From Microbacterium sp. C5A9 (GTDB lineage Bacteria > Actinomycetota > Actinomycetes > Actinomycetales > Microbacteriaceae): a stretch of 64,000 nucleotides of DNA. The stretch covers positions 248,001-312,000 of the forward strand of contig NZ_JABXGD010000006.1 in assembly GCF_022627955.1 (NCBI RefSeq), given 5' to 3'. The first letter of the stretch is position 1. Every line of letters begins with the position of its first letter. The notes under the pieces were generated by a model. The model worked only from the letters and a program-made list of their open reading frames with translations. It searched no databases and was not told the origin of the DNA. Positions 1-7,789 of the stretch are shown here, piece after piece. A program made the position numbers and the translations under genes.

Positions 1-436
1 AGAAGAAGCAGACGGCGAGCGTGGTGATGGCCGCCGCCATCCGCACCGGACGCTGCTTCAGGCGGAAGGAGAGGACGTCGGCCATCGTGAACTTGCCGGT
101 GTTGCGCATGAGCTCGGCCACGAGCAGCAGGGCCACGAGCCAGGCGACGAGGAATCCGATCGAGTAGAGGAACCCGTCGTAGCCGTTGATCGCGATCGCC
201 CCGCAGATGCCGAGGAACGATGCCGCCGACAGGTAGTCGCCGGCGATCGCGAAACCGTTCTGCGGCCCGGTGAAGGATCGACCCGCCGCGTAGTAGTCGG
301 CCGCGGTCTTGTTGTTCCGGCTCGCGCGGATGACGATGAACAGCGTCACCGCGACGAACGCGACGAAGATCGAGATGTTGAGCACGGGATTGCTCTCGAC
401 AGCGAGGGTCTCGCCGGTGGCGGTCAGGACGTTCAT
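1..436 (-). CDS. actP: Cation/acetate symporter (ActP/MctC-like), N-terminal part only
   Basis: Partial gene: it starts at ATG 436 and runs off the left edge, leaving about 145 residues. The visible part has a short leader, a first membrane helix around residues 20-38, the segment AADYYAAGRSFTGPQNGFAI and a following GDYLSAASFLGI stretch typical of the acetate branch of the sodium:solute symporter family, then a further helix pair. The family imports acetate or related short monocarboxylates across the cytoplasmic membrane. Its ATG overlaps the stop of the upstream DUF485 gene by 4 nt, the usual arrangement for this pair. The substrate is inferred from family and partner. Confidence 0.85.
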   Translation of the reverse strand, partial: MNVLTATGETLAVESNPVLNISIFVAFVAVTLFIVIRASRNNKTAADYYAAGRSFTGPQNGFAIAGDYLSAASFLGICGAIAINGYDGFLYSIGFLVAWLVALLLVAELMRNTGKFTMADVLSFRLKQRPVRMAAAITTLAVCFF

Positions 437-781
437 GCGTGCCCCTGCGCCTTCTCGAGTTCTTCACGGATCTCGGTCGCTATCGGATCGAGCTTCCGAT
501 TCGCGAAGGCGACATATCCCATCGTGATCGCGAATGTGGTGACGAATTGTCCGAGTCCCAGCAGCAGCCCGACGGTGATATCCCCCCCAGACGCGCTGCG
601 CCATGAAATCGGTCGCGAACGCCCCGAGCAGGACATAGACGAAATACCAGATCAGGAAGAATGCCGCGAGCGGGAAGATGAATGATCGCTGCGTGCGTTT
701 GAGCGTGCGGAAACGTTCGGATTCCTCGACGGCGATGTAGTCGATTCCGTCCGCCGATTCGGCAGGTGAATGGTCGGTCAT
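433..781 (-). pseudogene. DUF485 membrane protein, frameshifted in a G7 run
   Basis: Small inner-membrane protein that accompanies ActP-type symporters (YjcH family). The start at ATG 781 has a good AAGGAGG site just upstream, and the stop overlaps the symporter start. The N-terminal half ends ...FMAQRVWGG and the C-terminal half (ITVGLLLGLGQF..., ending REELEKAQGHA) lies in another frame. Both halves are typical of the family, with one membrane helix each. The frames switch at seven consecutive C residues on the + strand (582-588); six would restore ...QRVWGDITVG.... Either a recent single-base insertion or a sequencing error, which the sequence alone cannot decide. Confidence 0.8.
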
Positions 782-893
782 GGGGCCTCCTTGCCACATG
801 GTCTACGTCTCGCGCGGGCCGGCCTCGCGAGTGGTAGGGTCGACGCTACGAAACGGGGAACGGTGCCGTCACCCCCGAAAGTAGGTAGTCGTC

Positions 894-1754
894 GTGAGCA
901 CAGCGACCGGGATGGAATCCGAGACCGAGCTCGTCGCCAGAGCCGTGCGCGAGCTCTCTCAGCGAACCCGATTTCCCGTCGCGTTCGGCGGCCTGATCGA
1001 CGAGGGGGTCGTCAGCGTCTCGAGCATCGTGGGCAACCGGACCCGCAGCCTCGACGGCCTGCGCGTGCGCCCGGAGCGTGGACTCGGCGGCCGCGCGATG
1101 ATGGAGATGCGCCCCCGCATGACGAACGACTACGGCTCATCCCGGCAGATCACCCACGACTACGACATGTTCGTGCTCGGCGAGGGGCTGCACACGCTGC
1201 TGGCGCTGCCGATCATCGTGTCCGGTCGCCCCCGGGGCGTGCTCTACGCCGGGGCCTGGGACCGGACTCCGGTCGGCGGGGTCACGACAGCGCCCGCCAT
1301 GCAGATCGCCCAGTCCGTGGCGGACGAGCTGCGCATCCGCGATGAGGTCGATCGCCGCCTGCGCGGGTCGGTGCCCCCGCCCGACGCCGTCGCACCGCGC
1401 CAGCGCGAGGAGCTGCGCGAGAGCTTCGCCGAGCTGCGCAGCATCGCCGCCTCGGTCGACGACGTCGACCTGCGTGCGCGCATCGCCCAGGTCGAGCAGC
1501 GCCTGGTCCTGCTCGCCGGCGACGCGGGCTCCCCTCCCGCGACGGGACCGGTGCCCACCGTCCACCTCTCTCGGCGAGAGACCGACGTGCTGGCGTGCGC
1601 GGCACTCGGCGCGACGAATGCCGAGATCGCCGCCCAGCTCGGACTCCGGGAAGGCACGGTCAAGGCGTATCTGGGTACCGCGATGTCGAAGCTCGACGCC
1701 TCGACGCGCCACGCTGCGGTGACGAAAGCGCGTCGCGCGGGCATCCTTCCCTGA
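894..1754 (+). CDS. GAF-containing LuxR-family transcriptional regulator
   Basis: 286-residue regulator starting at GTG. Residues about 5-150 look like a GAF-type sensor domain, followed by a short helical linker. Residues about 223-280 form a LuxR-type helix-turn-helix (SRRETDVLACAALGATNAEI, then GLREGTVKAYL). No receiver domain or phosphoacceptor is seen, so signalling is probably by ligand. It is divergent from the DUF485/symporter pair, with about 110 nt between the starts, so it is the obvious candidate regulator of acetate uptake. That role is inferred from position only. Confidence 0.8.
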   Translation: MSTATGMESETELVARAVRELSQRTRFPVAFGGLIDEGVVSVSSIVGNRTRSLDGLRVRPERGLGGRAMMEMRPRMTNDYGSSRQITHDYDMFVLGEGLHTLLALPIIVSGRPRGVLYAGAWDRTPVGGVTTAPAMQIAQSVADELRIRDEVDRRLRGSVPPPDAVAPRQREELRESFAELRSIAASVDDVDLRARIAQVEQRLVLLAGDAGSPPATGPVPTVHLSRRETDVLACAALGATNAEIAAQLGLREGTVKAYLGTAMSKLDASTRHAAVTKARRAGILP

Positions 1755-1840
1755 GGGCGAATTACCGCCTCAGGTCGCGATCGCCGTCAATCTGGAGTTC
1801 TCCGAATGACGAATTGCTTCTGATATCCCCGTGGCCGCTG

Positions 1841-1846
1841 TATCGT
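1841..1846 (+). promoter_or_regulatory. -10 element of lsr2 (probable leaderless start)
   Basis: TATCGT lies 7 nt before the lsr2 ATG and no Shine-Dalgarno sequence is visible, so transcription would begin at or next to the start codon. Confidence 0.45.
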
Positions 1847-1853
1847 CGTCATC

Positions 1854-2201
1854 ATGGCAAGAAGAATTGTGCACCAGCTGGTTGATGACATCGACGGCAG
1901 CATTCTGGAGGTCGGCGAAGGCGAGACCGTCCATTTCTCACTGAATGGCGCCTCTTACGAGATCGACCTGAATGCAGAGCACGCGGAAGAATTGCGCACC
2001 GCTCTCGAGCCGTACATCTCGGCAGGGCGCCGAGCGGGCTCCTCCTCGGCCGCACGATCGACGACCGCTTCTCGCAAGCGCCCCGCTCGCAACCCCGAGG
2101 TCGCGGCCATCCGCGCCTGGGCGAACGACAACGGCTACACGCTGTCCGAGCGCGGTCGCATCCCCGCGCCTGTGGTCGAGGCGTACAACGCCGCCCACTG
2201 A
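1854..2201 (+). CDS. lsr2: Lsr2 family nucleoid-associated protein
   Basis: 115-residue H-NS-like protein, normal length for actinobacterial Lsr2. The N-terminal half (ARRIVHQLVDDIDGS, then FSLNGASYEIDLN) is the dimerisation domain. After a basic Ser/Arg linker (residues about 60-80) the C-terminal domain carries NPEVAAIRAWANDNGYTLSE and the minor-groove-binding RGRIPAPVVEAY element. Lsr2 bridges DNA and silences AT-rich, horizontally acquired genes. It is a single-gene unit, convergent with the marR gene. Confidence 0.95.
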   Translation: MARRIVHQLVDDIDGSILEVGEGETVHFSLNGASYEIDLNAEHAEELRTALEPYISAGRRAGSSSAARSTTASRKRPARNPEVAAIRAWANDNGYTLSERGRIPAPVVEAYNAAH

Positions 2202-2229
2202 TCATCACCCACCGAACGAGCCCTCGGCT

Positions 2230-2265
2230 GAGTCGGTACGCGCCGCAGAACCCGCGCGCCGACTC
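2230..2265. terminator. Possible weak terminator between convergent lsr2 and marR genes
   Basis: GAGTCGG (2230-2236) and CCGACTC (2259-2265) can pair, with additional GCG/CGC pairing inside the loop. There is no T-run, so this would be an imperfect actinobacterial-style terminator. Confidence 0.3.
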
Positions 2266-2285
2266 GGTCGGAGGTCGTCGATTCC

Positions 2286-2930
2286 TCAGTCGGAGGGCAC
2301 CGCGTCGGTGCGCGCCCAGGCCTCGTCCTTCAGCGTGATCTCACCCGCCATGTCCGAGAGGAACCGGATCACGACGTCGCGCTCCTCCGGAGTCAGACGC
2401 GCGGCGGAATAGAACCTCTTCGCCTGCTGCTTGCCGACCGTGTCCATCGCCGCCTGCCGGGTCTCGGGCGTGATCGTGATGGCGAGCGCGCGCCGATCGG
2501 TCGGGTGCGGGGCACGACGGATGTGCCCGCCCTTCTCCAGCCGATCGAGCAGCTTCGTCGTCGATGCCGTCGAGATGCTCAGATGCGTGGCGATGCCACC
2601 GGGCGTCGCCACCACTCCGCGGTTCTCGGAGACGATCAGGTAATGCAGAGCCCGCATGTCGGTCTCGTTCAGGCGCATGTAGCGCCGCGAGGCCTGTGAC
2701 AGCTTCAGCTCCGCGTCACGCAGCTCACCGAGCGCGCCCATCAGCGCCGCGATCTGCTGGAGGTCTTCCGGCCCGACACCCGAACGGTCGATGAGCACGC
2801 TTCGCGGGTCGCTCGACTCGACATCGTAGATCGCCGAGTGTGCAAGCCCGTCGGGTGACATCGTTCCGCGACGCGAGACCACATCCGACGAGCCGCTCCC
2901 CCGAGGGCTGGCGTCAGATCCGTTGTTCAT
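2286..2930 (-). CDS. MarR-family regulator, probable carotenoid repressor (CrtR-like)
   Basis: 214 residues. About 60 low-complexity N-terminal residues are followed by a MarR winged helix: a DMRALHYLIV helix, a recognition segment around LSISTASTTKLLDRLEKGGHI and the wing RAPHPTDRRALAITIT. It is divergent from idi-crtEBI, with 76 nt between the starts. In Corynebacterium glutamicum a MarR regulator in the same position (CrtR) represses the crt operon and is released by GGPP-type isoprenoid diphosphates. The same role here is inferred from family and position. Confidence 0.75.
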   Translation of the reverse strand: MNNGSDASPRGSGSSDVVSRRGTMSPDGLAHSAIYDVESSDPRSVLIDRSGVGPEDLQQIAALMGALGELRDAELKLSQASRRYMRLNETDMRALHYLIVSENRGVVATPGGIATHLSISTASTTKLLDRLEKGGHIRRAPHPTDRRALAITITPETRQAAMDTVGKQQAKRFYSAARLTPEERDVVIRFLSDMAGEITLKDEAWARTDAVPSD

Positions 2931-2954
2931 GGGATCATGCTACACACGATTAGT

Positions 2955-3000
2955 TTCATGTTATGTTGATAATTAGCTAAGCTAGCGAAATCTTGGAGGT
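2955..3000. promoter_or_regulatory. crt operon promoter with palindromic operator candidate
   Basis: The marR-idi gap is AT-rich against its surroundings. It holds an extended -10 (TGTTGATAAT, 2965-2974), the perfect 8-bp palindrome TTAGCTAA (2973-2980) directly followed by GCTAGC (2981-2986), and the GGAGGT ribosome site of idi (2995-3000). A palindrome overlapping the -10 is where a MarR repressor would be expected to act. Confidence 0.5.
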
Positions 3001-3006
3001 TCCCCG

Positions 3007-3528
3007 TTGGATGAGGTCACCCTCCTTTCCCCAGACGGAGACGCGATCGGCGTCTTCCCGAAGGACGAGGTGCACACGACGCAGACGCCTCTGCACCTGG
3101 CGTTCTCGTGTCACGTCCTCGACGAGGACGGTCGACTTCTGGTCACCCGCCGTGCGCTGGGCAAGCGCACGTGGCCGGGCGTATGGACGAACAGCTTCTG
3201 CGGACACCCCCGCCCCGGCGAGGACATGACGGCCGCGGTCCATCGCCGTGCGCAGGATGAGCTGGGCCTCACCATCACCGACGTCACCCTGGTGCTCGCC
3301 GATTACCGCTACCGCGCTGTCGACGCGAGTGGGATCGTCGAGAACGAGATCTGCCCCGTGCACATCGCCCGGATAGCCGGGACTCCCTCGCCCGATCCCG
3401 ACGAGGTCTCGGAGTGGGCATGGGTGGACCCCGCCGACTTCGCCGACGCGGTCGCGACGGCCCCCTTCGCCTTCAGCCCCTGGCTCGTCGAGCAGCTTCC
3501 GCAGCTGCGCGCACTCGGGGCGGTCTGA
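3007..3528 (+). CDS. idi: Isopentenyl-diphosphate delta-isomerase, type I
   Basis: 173 residues, type I Nudix-fold isomerase that interconverts IPP and DMAPP. The residues equivalent to the E. coli enzyme are present: His23 and His30 as metal ligands, Cys65 in NSFCGHP, His67, and Glu112/Glu114 in ENEICPVH. The start is TTG 3007, set by GGAGGT 6 nt upstream and matching family length. First gene of the carotenoid operon; crtE follows 2 nt after the stop. It supplies DMAPP for prenyl chain priming. Confidence 0.95.
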   Translation: MDEVTLLSPDGDAIGVFPKDEVHTTQTPLHLAFSCHVLDEDGRLLVTRRALGKRTWPGVWTNSFCGHPRPGEDMTAAVHRRAQDELGLTITDVTLVLADYRYRAVDASGIVENEICPVHIARIAGTPSPDPDEVSEWAWVDPADFADAVATAPFAFSPWLVEQLPQLRALGAV

Positions 3529-3530
3529 TC

Positions 3531-4610
3531 ATGAGTTCCACAGCCGTCCATGAGGACAGGGGAACGCAGGTGGAGGAGGTGCTCCGACGCCGCTTCACCG
3601 CGCACAGCGACAACGCGCAGGCTTACGGCGGCGAGTTCGCGGCGCTGTGGCGGGCTGCCGCAGACCACGCCCTCGGCGGCAAGCTCGTGCGCCCCCGACT
3701 GCTGCTCGACATCCACCGCGCACTGTCCCCCGAGTCCGACACCGAGCAGGCGACGGCGGCCGTCGACGTCGCGACCCACATCGAGCTCCTGCACTACGCC
3801 TTCCTTCTGCACGACGACGTGATCGACGGCGATCTGACCCGCCGCAAGCGCCCGAACCTCATCGGCGCACTCGCCTCCGCGAACCCCGGGGCGACGGAAG
3901 AGGCCTCGCTGCACTGGGCCCGCTCCAGCGCGATCCTCATGGGAGACCTGCTGCTGTCGGCAGCCGTGATGGGTTTCGCACGCGCCGATCTCCCCCACGA
4001 GACGCGCACCCGGCTTCTCGACCTCGTCGAGCAGACGATCCTCGAGACCGTGGCCGGGGAGCACACCGATGTCGCGCTGAGCCACGGGATCGTCGCACCC
4101 GACCTGCACACGGTGCTCAACATGAGCGTGTACAAGACGGCCACCTACTCGTTCTCCCTGCCGTTGCGGGCGGGCGCCATGCTGGCGGGGTCCTCGTGCG
4201 CGGCCGAAGACACTCTGCACCTGGTCGGCCGGCACCTCGGGCTGGCATACCAGCTGCAGGACGATCTGCTGTGCGTGTTCGGGGACCACCGGATGCACGG
4301 CAAGGATGCCTTCTCCGACCTGCGCGAGGGCAAGGAGACCGCGATCATCGCCTACGCGCGATCGACCTCCGCCTGGCCGCGCATCGAGCGCACCTTCGGC
4401 AGCGTCGACCTCACCATGCACGAGGCGACGGAGATCCGCGACCGGCTTCGCGAGTGCGGCGCCGAGAGCTTCGTCACCGGGCTCATCGCCGATCAGCGCG
4501 CAGCCGTCGACACCCTGGTTGCCGACGCCGAGCGCAGCGGAGAGATCAGCACCGATGCGGCGCGCACCATCACCGCGGTCGCCGCTCGCCTCGACGGGCG
4601 ACAGTCGTGA
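3531..4610 (+). CDS. crtE: Geranylgeranyl diphosphate synthase
   Basis: 359 residues, polyprenyl synthetase family. The first Asp-rich motif is DDVIDGD (Asp95, Asp96, Asp99). The second region is QLQDDLLCVFGD (Asp245, Asp246, Asp253), the form common in actinobacterial GGPP synthases. It condenses IPP onto allylic diphosphates to make C20 GGPP, the precursor of phytoene. The start is ATG 3531, 2 nt after idi. The stop overlaps the GTG of crtB, suggesting coupled translation. Confidence 0.92.
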   Translation: MSSTAVHEDRGTQVEEVLRRRFTAHSDNAQAYGGEFAALWRAAADHALGGKLVRPRLLLDIHRALSPESDTEQATAAVDVATHIELLHYAFLLHDDVIDGDLTRRKRPNLIGALASANPGATEEASLHWARSSAILMGDLLLSAAVMGFARADLPHETRTRLLDLVEQTILETVAGEHTDVALSHGIVAPDLHTVLNMSVYKTATYSFSLPLRAGAMLAGSSCAAEDTLHLVGRHLGLAYQLQDDLLCVFGDHRMHGKDAFSDLREGKETAIIAYARSTSAWPRIERTFGSVDLTMHEATEIRDRLRECGAESFVTGLIADQRAAVDTLVADAERSGEISTDAARTITAVAARLDGRQS

Positions 4611-5512
4611 GCGCCGCTGCGGCGCAGGCCGGCGGCGACAGCCTCGGACGTTTCAGTCGCGCCGCCGACACGGCATCGACCGACGTCATCCGCACCTATT
4701 CGACATCGTTCGGACTGGCGACGAGACTGCTCGGAGAGCGCCACCGCCAGCACGTGCGCAACATCTACGCCATGGTGCGGATCGCAGACGAGATCGTCGA
4801 CGGCGTCGCGGCCCAGGCGGGTCTCGACGTCTCAGCGCAGACCGCGGCCCTCGCGTCGTACGTCGCCGAGACGCACCGCTCGATGAGCACCGGGTACAGC
4901 ACCGACCTCGTTCTGCACGCTTTTGCGCGCACGGCCCGGGAATGCGGGATCGGCGAGGACCTCACGCAGCCGTTCTTCGACTCCATGAGCGCGGACATCA
5001 CGAGTACCGCCGACTTCACCGCCTTCGACGCCGAGGCGCACGAGCGCTACGTGTACGGCTCAGCGGAGGTCGTCGGGCTCATGTGCCTGCGCGTGTTCCT
5101 GCGCGGGGCGACCCGCACCGACGACGAGCACGCCGTGCTCGTGCACGGCGCGCGCCAGCTGGGCGCCGCGTTCCAGAACGTGAACTTCCTGCGCGACCTC
5201 GCCGATGACACCGACCGCCTGCAGCGCGGCTACCTGGCGGAGTCCGGCAGGCTCAGCGACGCCGACCGCGACGAATGGGTGAAGAAGATCGACTCTCAGC
5301 TCGACGACGCCCGCCTCTCGATCCCGCTGCTGCCGAAGGATGCACGCGCTGCCGTGCGCAGTGCACTCGCGCTCTTCGAGGCGCTGAACCGCCGGGTGGC
5401 CCGGACCCCCGCCAGCGAGCTGTACCGCCGACGGGTGCGGGTGCCTGATCCGATCAAGGCCCTGCTGGCCGCACGTGCGGTCGCCGTCACCGCCGTGGAG
5501 CGCGACCGATGA
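4607..5512 (+). CDS. crtB: Phytoene synthase
   Basis: 301 residues, squalene/phytoene synthase family; condenses two GGPP into 15-cis-phytoene. The two Asp-rich substrate/Mg sites are visible: RIADEIVD (Asp61, Asp65) and NFLRDLADD (Asp197, Asp201). The start is GTG 4607, overlapping the crtE stop by 4 nt. The stop overlaps crtI in the same way. Full length for the family. Confidence 0.94.
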   Translation: MSAAAAQAGGDSLGRFSRAADTASTDVIRTYSTSFGLATRLLGERHRQHVRNIYAMVRIADEIVDGVAAQAGLDVSAQTAALASYVAETHRSMSTGYSTDLVLHAFARTARECGIGEDLTQPFFDSMSADITSTADFTAFDAEAHERYVYGSAEVVGLMCLRVFLRGATRTDDEHAVLVHGARQLGAAFQNVNFLRDLADDTDRLQRGYLAESGRLSDADRDEWVKKIDSQLDDARLSIPLLPKDARAAVRSALALFEALNRRVARTPASELYRRRVRVPDPIKALLAARAVAVTAVERDR

Positions 5513-7107
5513 GCCGCGTCGCGGTGATCGGCGCCGGCGTCGCCGGCCTCGCTGTGGCGGGACTGCTCGCGCGTGACGGTCACGAGGTGACCGTGTACGA
5601 GAAGAACTCCCGCGTCGGCGGACGCGCCGGAACGATCGAGCGCGACGGATTCCGCTTCGACTCCGGCCCGTCGTGGTATCTGATGCCCGAGGTCTTCGAC
5701 CACTTCTTCACGATGATGGGCACCACGACCGCCGAGCAGCTCGACCTCACGGTCCTCGACCCCGGCTACCGGGTCTTCCGCGAGCCTCGGGAGGACGGCG
5801 CCCCGTCGGCGTCGGTGACGGTGCCCAGTGGCCGAGCCGCGGTGACCGAGCTGTTCGAGTCGCGAGAGCCGGGGTCGACCCGGGCACTCGACGCCTATCT
5901 GGATTCGGCCCACGAGGCACGGACGATGGCCGAGAAGTACTTCCTCTACAACCCGTTCACGCGCCTGCGCACGCTGACGAGTCCCGAGGTGCTGCGTGCG
6001 CTCCCCCGCCTTCTGTCGCTCCTGGGCACCCGGCTGCAGTCCTTCGCCGCCCGACGCTTCCGCGATCCGGTGCTCCGCCAGATCCTGGGCTATCCGGCCG
6101 TGTTCCTGGGCACCGATCCGCGCAGCGCGCCGGCCATGTACCACCTGATGAGCGCCCTCGACCTCGACGAGGGCGTCAGCTACCCGCAGGGTGGCTTCTG
6201 GCGCGTCGTCGAGCGGATCGCCGACCTCGCCCGCACCGCGGGGGCGACGATCGTCACCGACGCCGATGTCACGGCCATCCGCACCCGCGACTCCGGAGGC
6301 GAGCGCGTCGCGAGCGGCATCGAGTGGCGTGACGCCGAGGGAGTCCTGCATCGGGACGACGCCGACATCGTCGTGTCCGGCGCCGACCTGCACCACACCG
6401 AGACCCGCCTGCTTCCGCCCGAGCTGCGGACGTATCCGGAGAGCTGGTGGGATCGTCGCACGAGCGGCCCCGGAGCGGTGCTGGTGATGCTCGGCGTGCG
6501 CGGCTCGCTCCCCGAGCTGCCCCACCACTCCCTGTTCTTCACCGACGACTGGGACGCCAACTTCGACGCGATCTTCGGCGACCACCCGGCGATCCCCTCT
6601 CCCGCATCCACCTATGTGTGCCGGCCGAGTGCGACCGACGAGACCGTGGCCCCTCCCGACCACGAGAACCTCTTCGTGCTCGTGCCGATCCCCGCCGACA
6701 CCGATCTGGGCGGCGGCGGGTCCGACGGCGCGGGCTCCCCGCTCATCGAAGAGGCCGCGGATGCCGCGATCGACCTCATCTCACGATGGGCGGGCATCGA
6801 CGATCTTCGCGAGCGCATCGTGGTGCGCGAGACCAAGGGCCCCGCCGACTTCCGCGACGACTACAACTCGTGGCGCGGCGGGATGCTCGGCCCCGCGCAC
6901 ATCCTCTCTCAGAGCGCGATGTTCCGGGCGCAGAACGCCTCGCGCCGCGTCGCGGGGCTCTACTACGCCGGCGGGACGACCGCGCCGGGGGTCGGCGTGC
7001 CGATGTGCCTCATCAGCGCGGAGATCGTGCTGAAGCGCATCCGGGGCGACCACTCGAGCGGCCCGCTCGCCGAGACGACACTCACCACTCCCACCCCGGT
7101 CTCATGA
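5509..7107 (+). CDS. crtI: Phytoene desaturase (lycopene-forming)
   Basis: 532 residues, CrtI-type FAD-dependent desaturase. The N-terminal dinucleotide fold is intact (GAGVAGLAVAG, residues 8-18, followed by YEKNSRVGGRAGT). The C-terminal FAD signature YYAGGTTAPGVGVPMCLIS lies about residues 485-503. It introduces the conjugated double bonds that turn phytoene into lycopene. It overlaps crtB upstream and crtYe downstream by 4 nt (ATGA), consistent with one polycistronic message. Confidence 0.94.
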   Translation: MSRVAVIGAGVAGLAVAGLLARDGHEVTVYEKNSRVGGRAGTIERDGFRFDSGPSWYLMPEVFDHFFTMMGTTTAEQLDLTVLDPGYRVFREPREDGAPSASVTVPSGRAAVTELFESREPGSTRALDAYLDSAHEARTMAEKYFLYNPFTRLRTLTSPEVLRALPRLLSLLGTRLQSFAARRFRDPVLRQILGYPAVFLGTDPRSAPAMYHLMSALDLDEGVSYPQGGFWRVVERIADLARTAGATIVTDADVTAIRTRDSGGERVASGIEWRDAEGVLHRDDADIVVSGADLHHTETRLLPPELRTYPESWWDRRTSGPGAVLVMLGVRGSLPELPHHSLFFTDDWDANFDAIFGDHPAIPSPASTYVCRPSATDETVAPPDHENLFVLVPIPADTDLGGGGSDGAGSPLIEEAADAAIDLISRWAGIDDLRERIVVRETKGPADFRDDYNSWRGGMLGPAHILSQSAMFRAQNASRRVAGLYYAGGTTAPGVGVPMCLISAEIVLKRIRGDHSSGPLAETTLTTPTPVS

Positions 7108-7451
7108 TGGGTGTCGTGTACCTGGCGATCCTCCTCGCCACTCTCGCCTGCATGCTGCTGCTCGACTGGCGCTTCCGCCTCTTCTTCTGGCGCGATGCCG
7201 TCTCCGCCTCCCTCGTGACCGTCGTGGGTCTGATCTTCTTCCTGCTGTGGGATGTGGCCGGAATCGCCGGCGGCATCTTCTTCCGGGGCGAGGCCGTCGT
7301 CGCGACGGGGATCGTGCTCGCCCCCGAGCTTCCGATCGAAGAGCCGGTGTTCCTGCTGTTCCTCGTGATCTGCACCATGGTCGTCTACACCGGCGCGATG
7401 CGCATCCTGGCACGACTGCGGGTCCGGCGCGTCACGGAGAAGACGTCATGA
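7104..7451 (+). CDS. crtYe: Lycopene cyclase subunit, CrtYe type
   Basis: 115-residue membrane protein of the heterodimeric lycopene cyclase family, with three predicted helices and the conserved APELPIEEPVFLLFL stretch (residues about 72-86). With its partner it cyclises the ends of an acyclic carotenoid, most likely to epsilon-type rings on a C50 backbone. The start may be ATG 7104 (overlapping the crtI stop) or the adjacent in-frame ATG 7107. Confidence 0.88.
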   Translation: MMGVVYLAILLATLACMLLLDWRFRLFFWRDAVSASLVTVVGLIFFLLWDVAGIAGGIFFRGEAVVATGIVLAPELPIEEPVFLLFLVICTMVVYTGAMRILARLRVRRVTEKTS

Positions 7452-7789
7452 CGTACATCGAGCTCTCCGCGTGGTTCCTGGGAGCCGCCGTCGTGGTCGC
7501 GATCGCCGCCTCGCTGCTCGCGGGTCGTCGCCGCGCGAGCCTGGCCGGCATCGGCATCACCGTCGCCGTGCTGTTCCTCCTCACCGCGGTCTTCGACACC
7601 CTGATGATCGCGACGGGTCTCTTCCACTACTCATCCGGCCATCTGCTCGGCATCCACATCGGGCTCGCACCGCTCGAGGACTTCGCGTATCCGATCGCGG
7701 GCGCGATCCTCCTGCCGGCGCTGTGGGCGGCGCTGCGGGCTCGCCGACGCTCGCGGGTCGGCCCCACCGGCGAGGAGGATCACTCGTGA
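7448..7789 (+). CDS. crtYf: Lycopene cyclase subunit, CrtYf type
   Basis: 113-residue membrane protein, second subunit of the heterodimeric cyclase. Three helices are visible. The characteristic FDTLMIATGLFHY and IGLAPLEDFAYPIAGAIL segments are intact. The start at ATG 7448 overlaps crtYe by 4 nt and the stop overlaps the prenyltransferase GTG by 4 nt. The basic C-terminal tail (RARRRSR) is probably cytoplasmic. Confidence 0.88.
   Translation: MTYIELSAWFLGAAVVVAIAASLLAGRRRASLAGIGITVAVLFLLTAVFDTLMIATGLFHYSSGHLLGIHIGLAPLEDFAYPIAGAILLPALWAALRARRRSRVGPTGEEDHS

Noticed and set aside
4261..4290. Defective second Asp motif in CrtE (DDLLC instead of DDxxD)
   Set aside because: The form DDLLxVFGD is common in actinobacterial GGPP synthases, so it is not a sign of lost activity.
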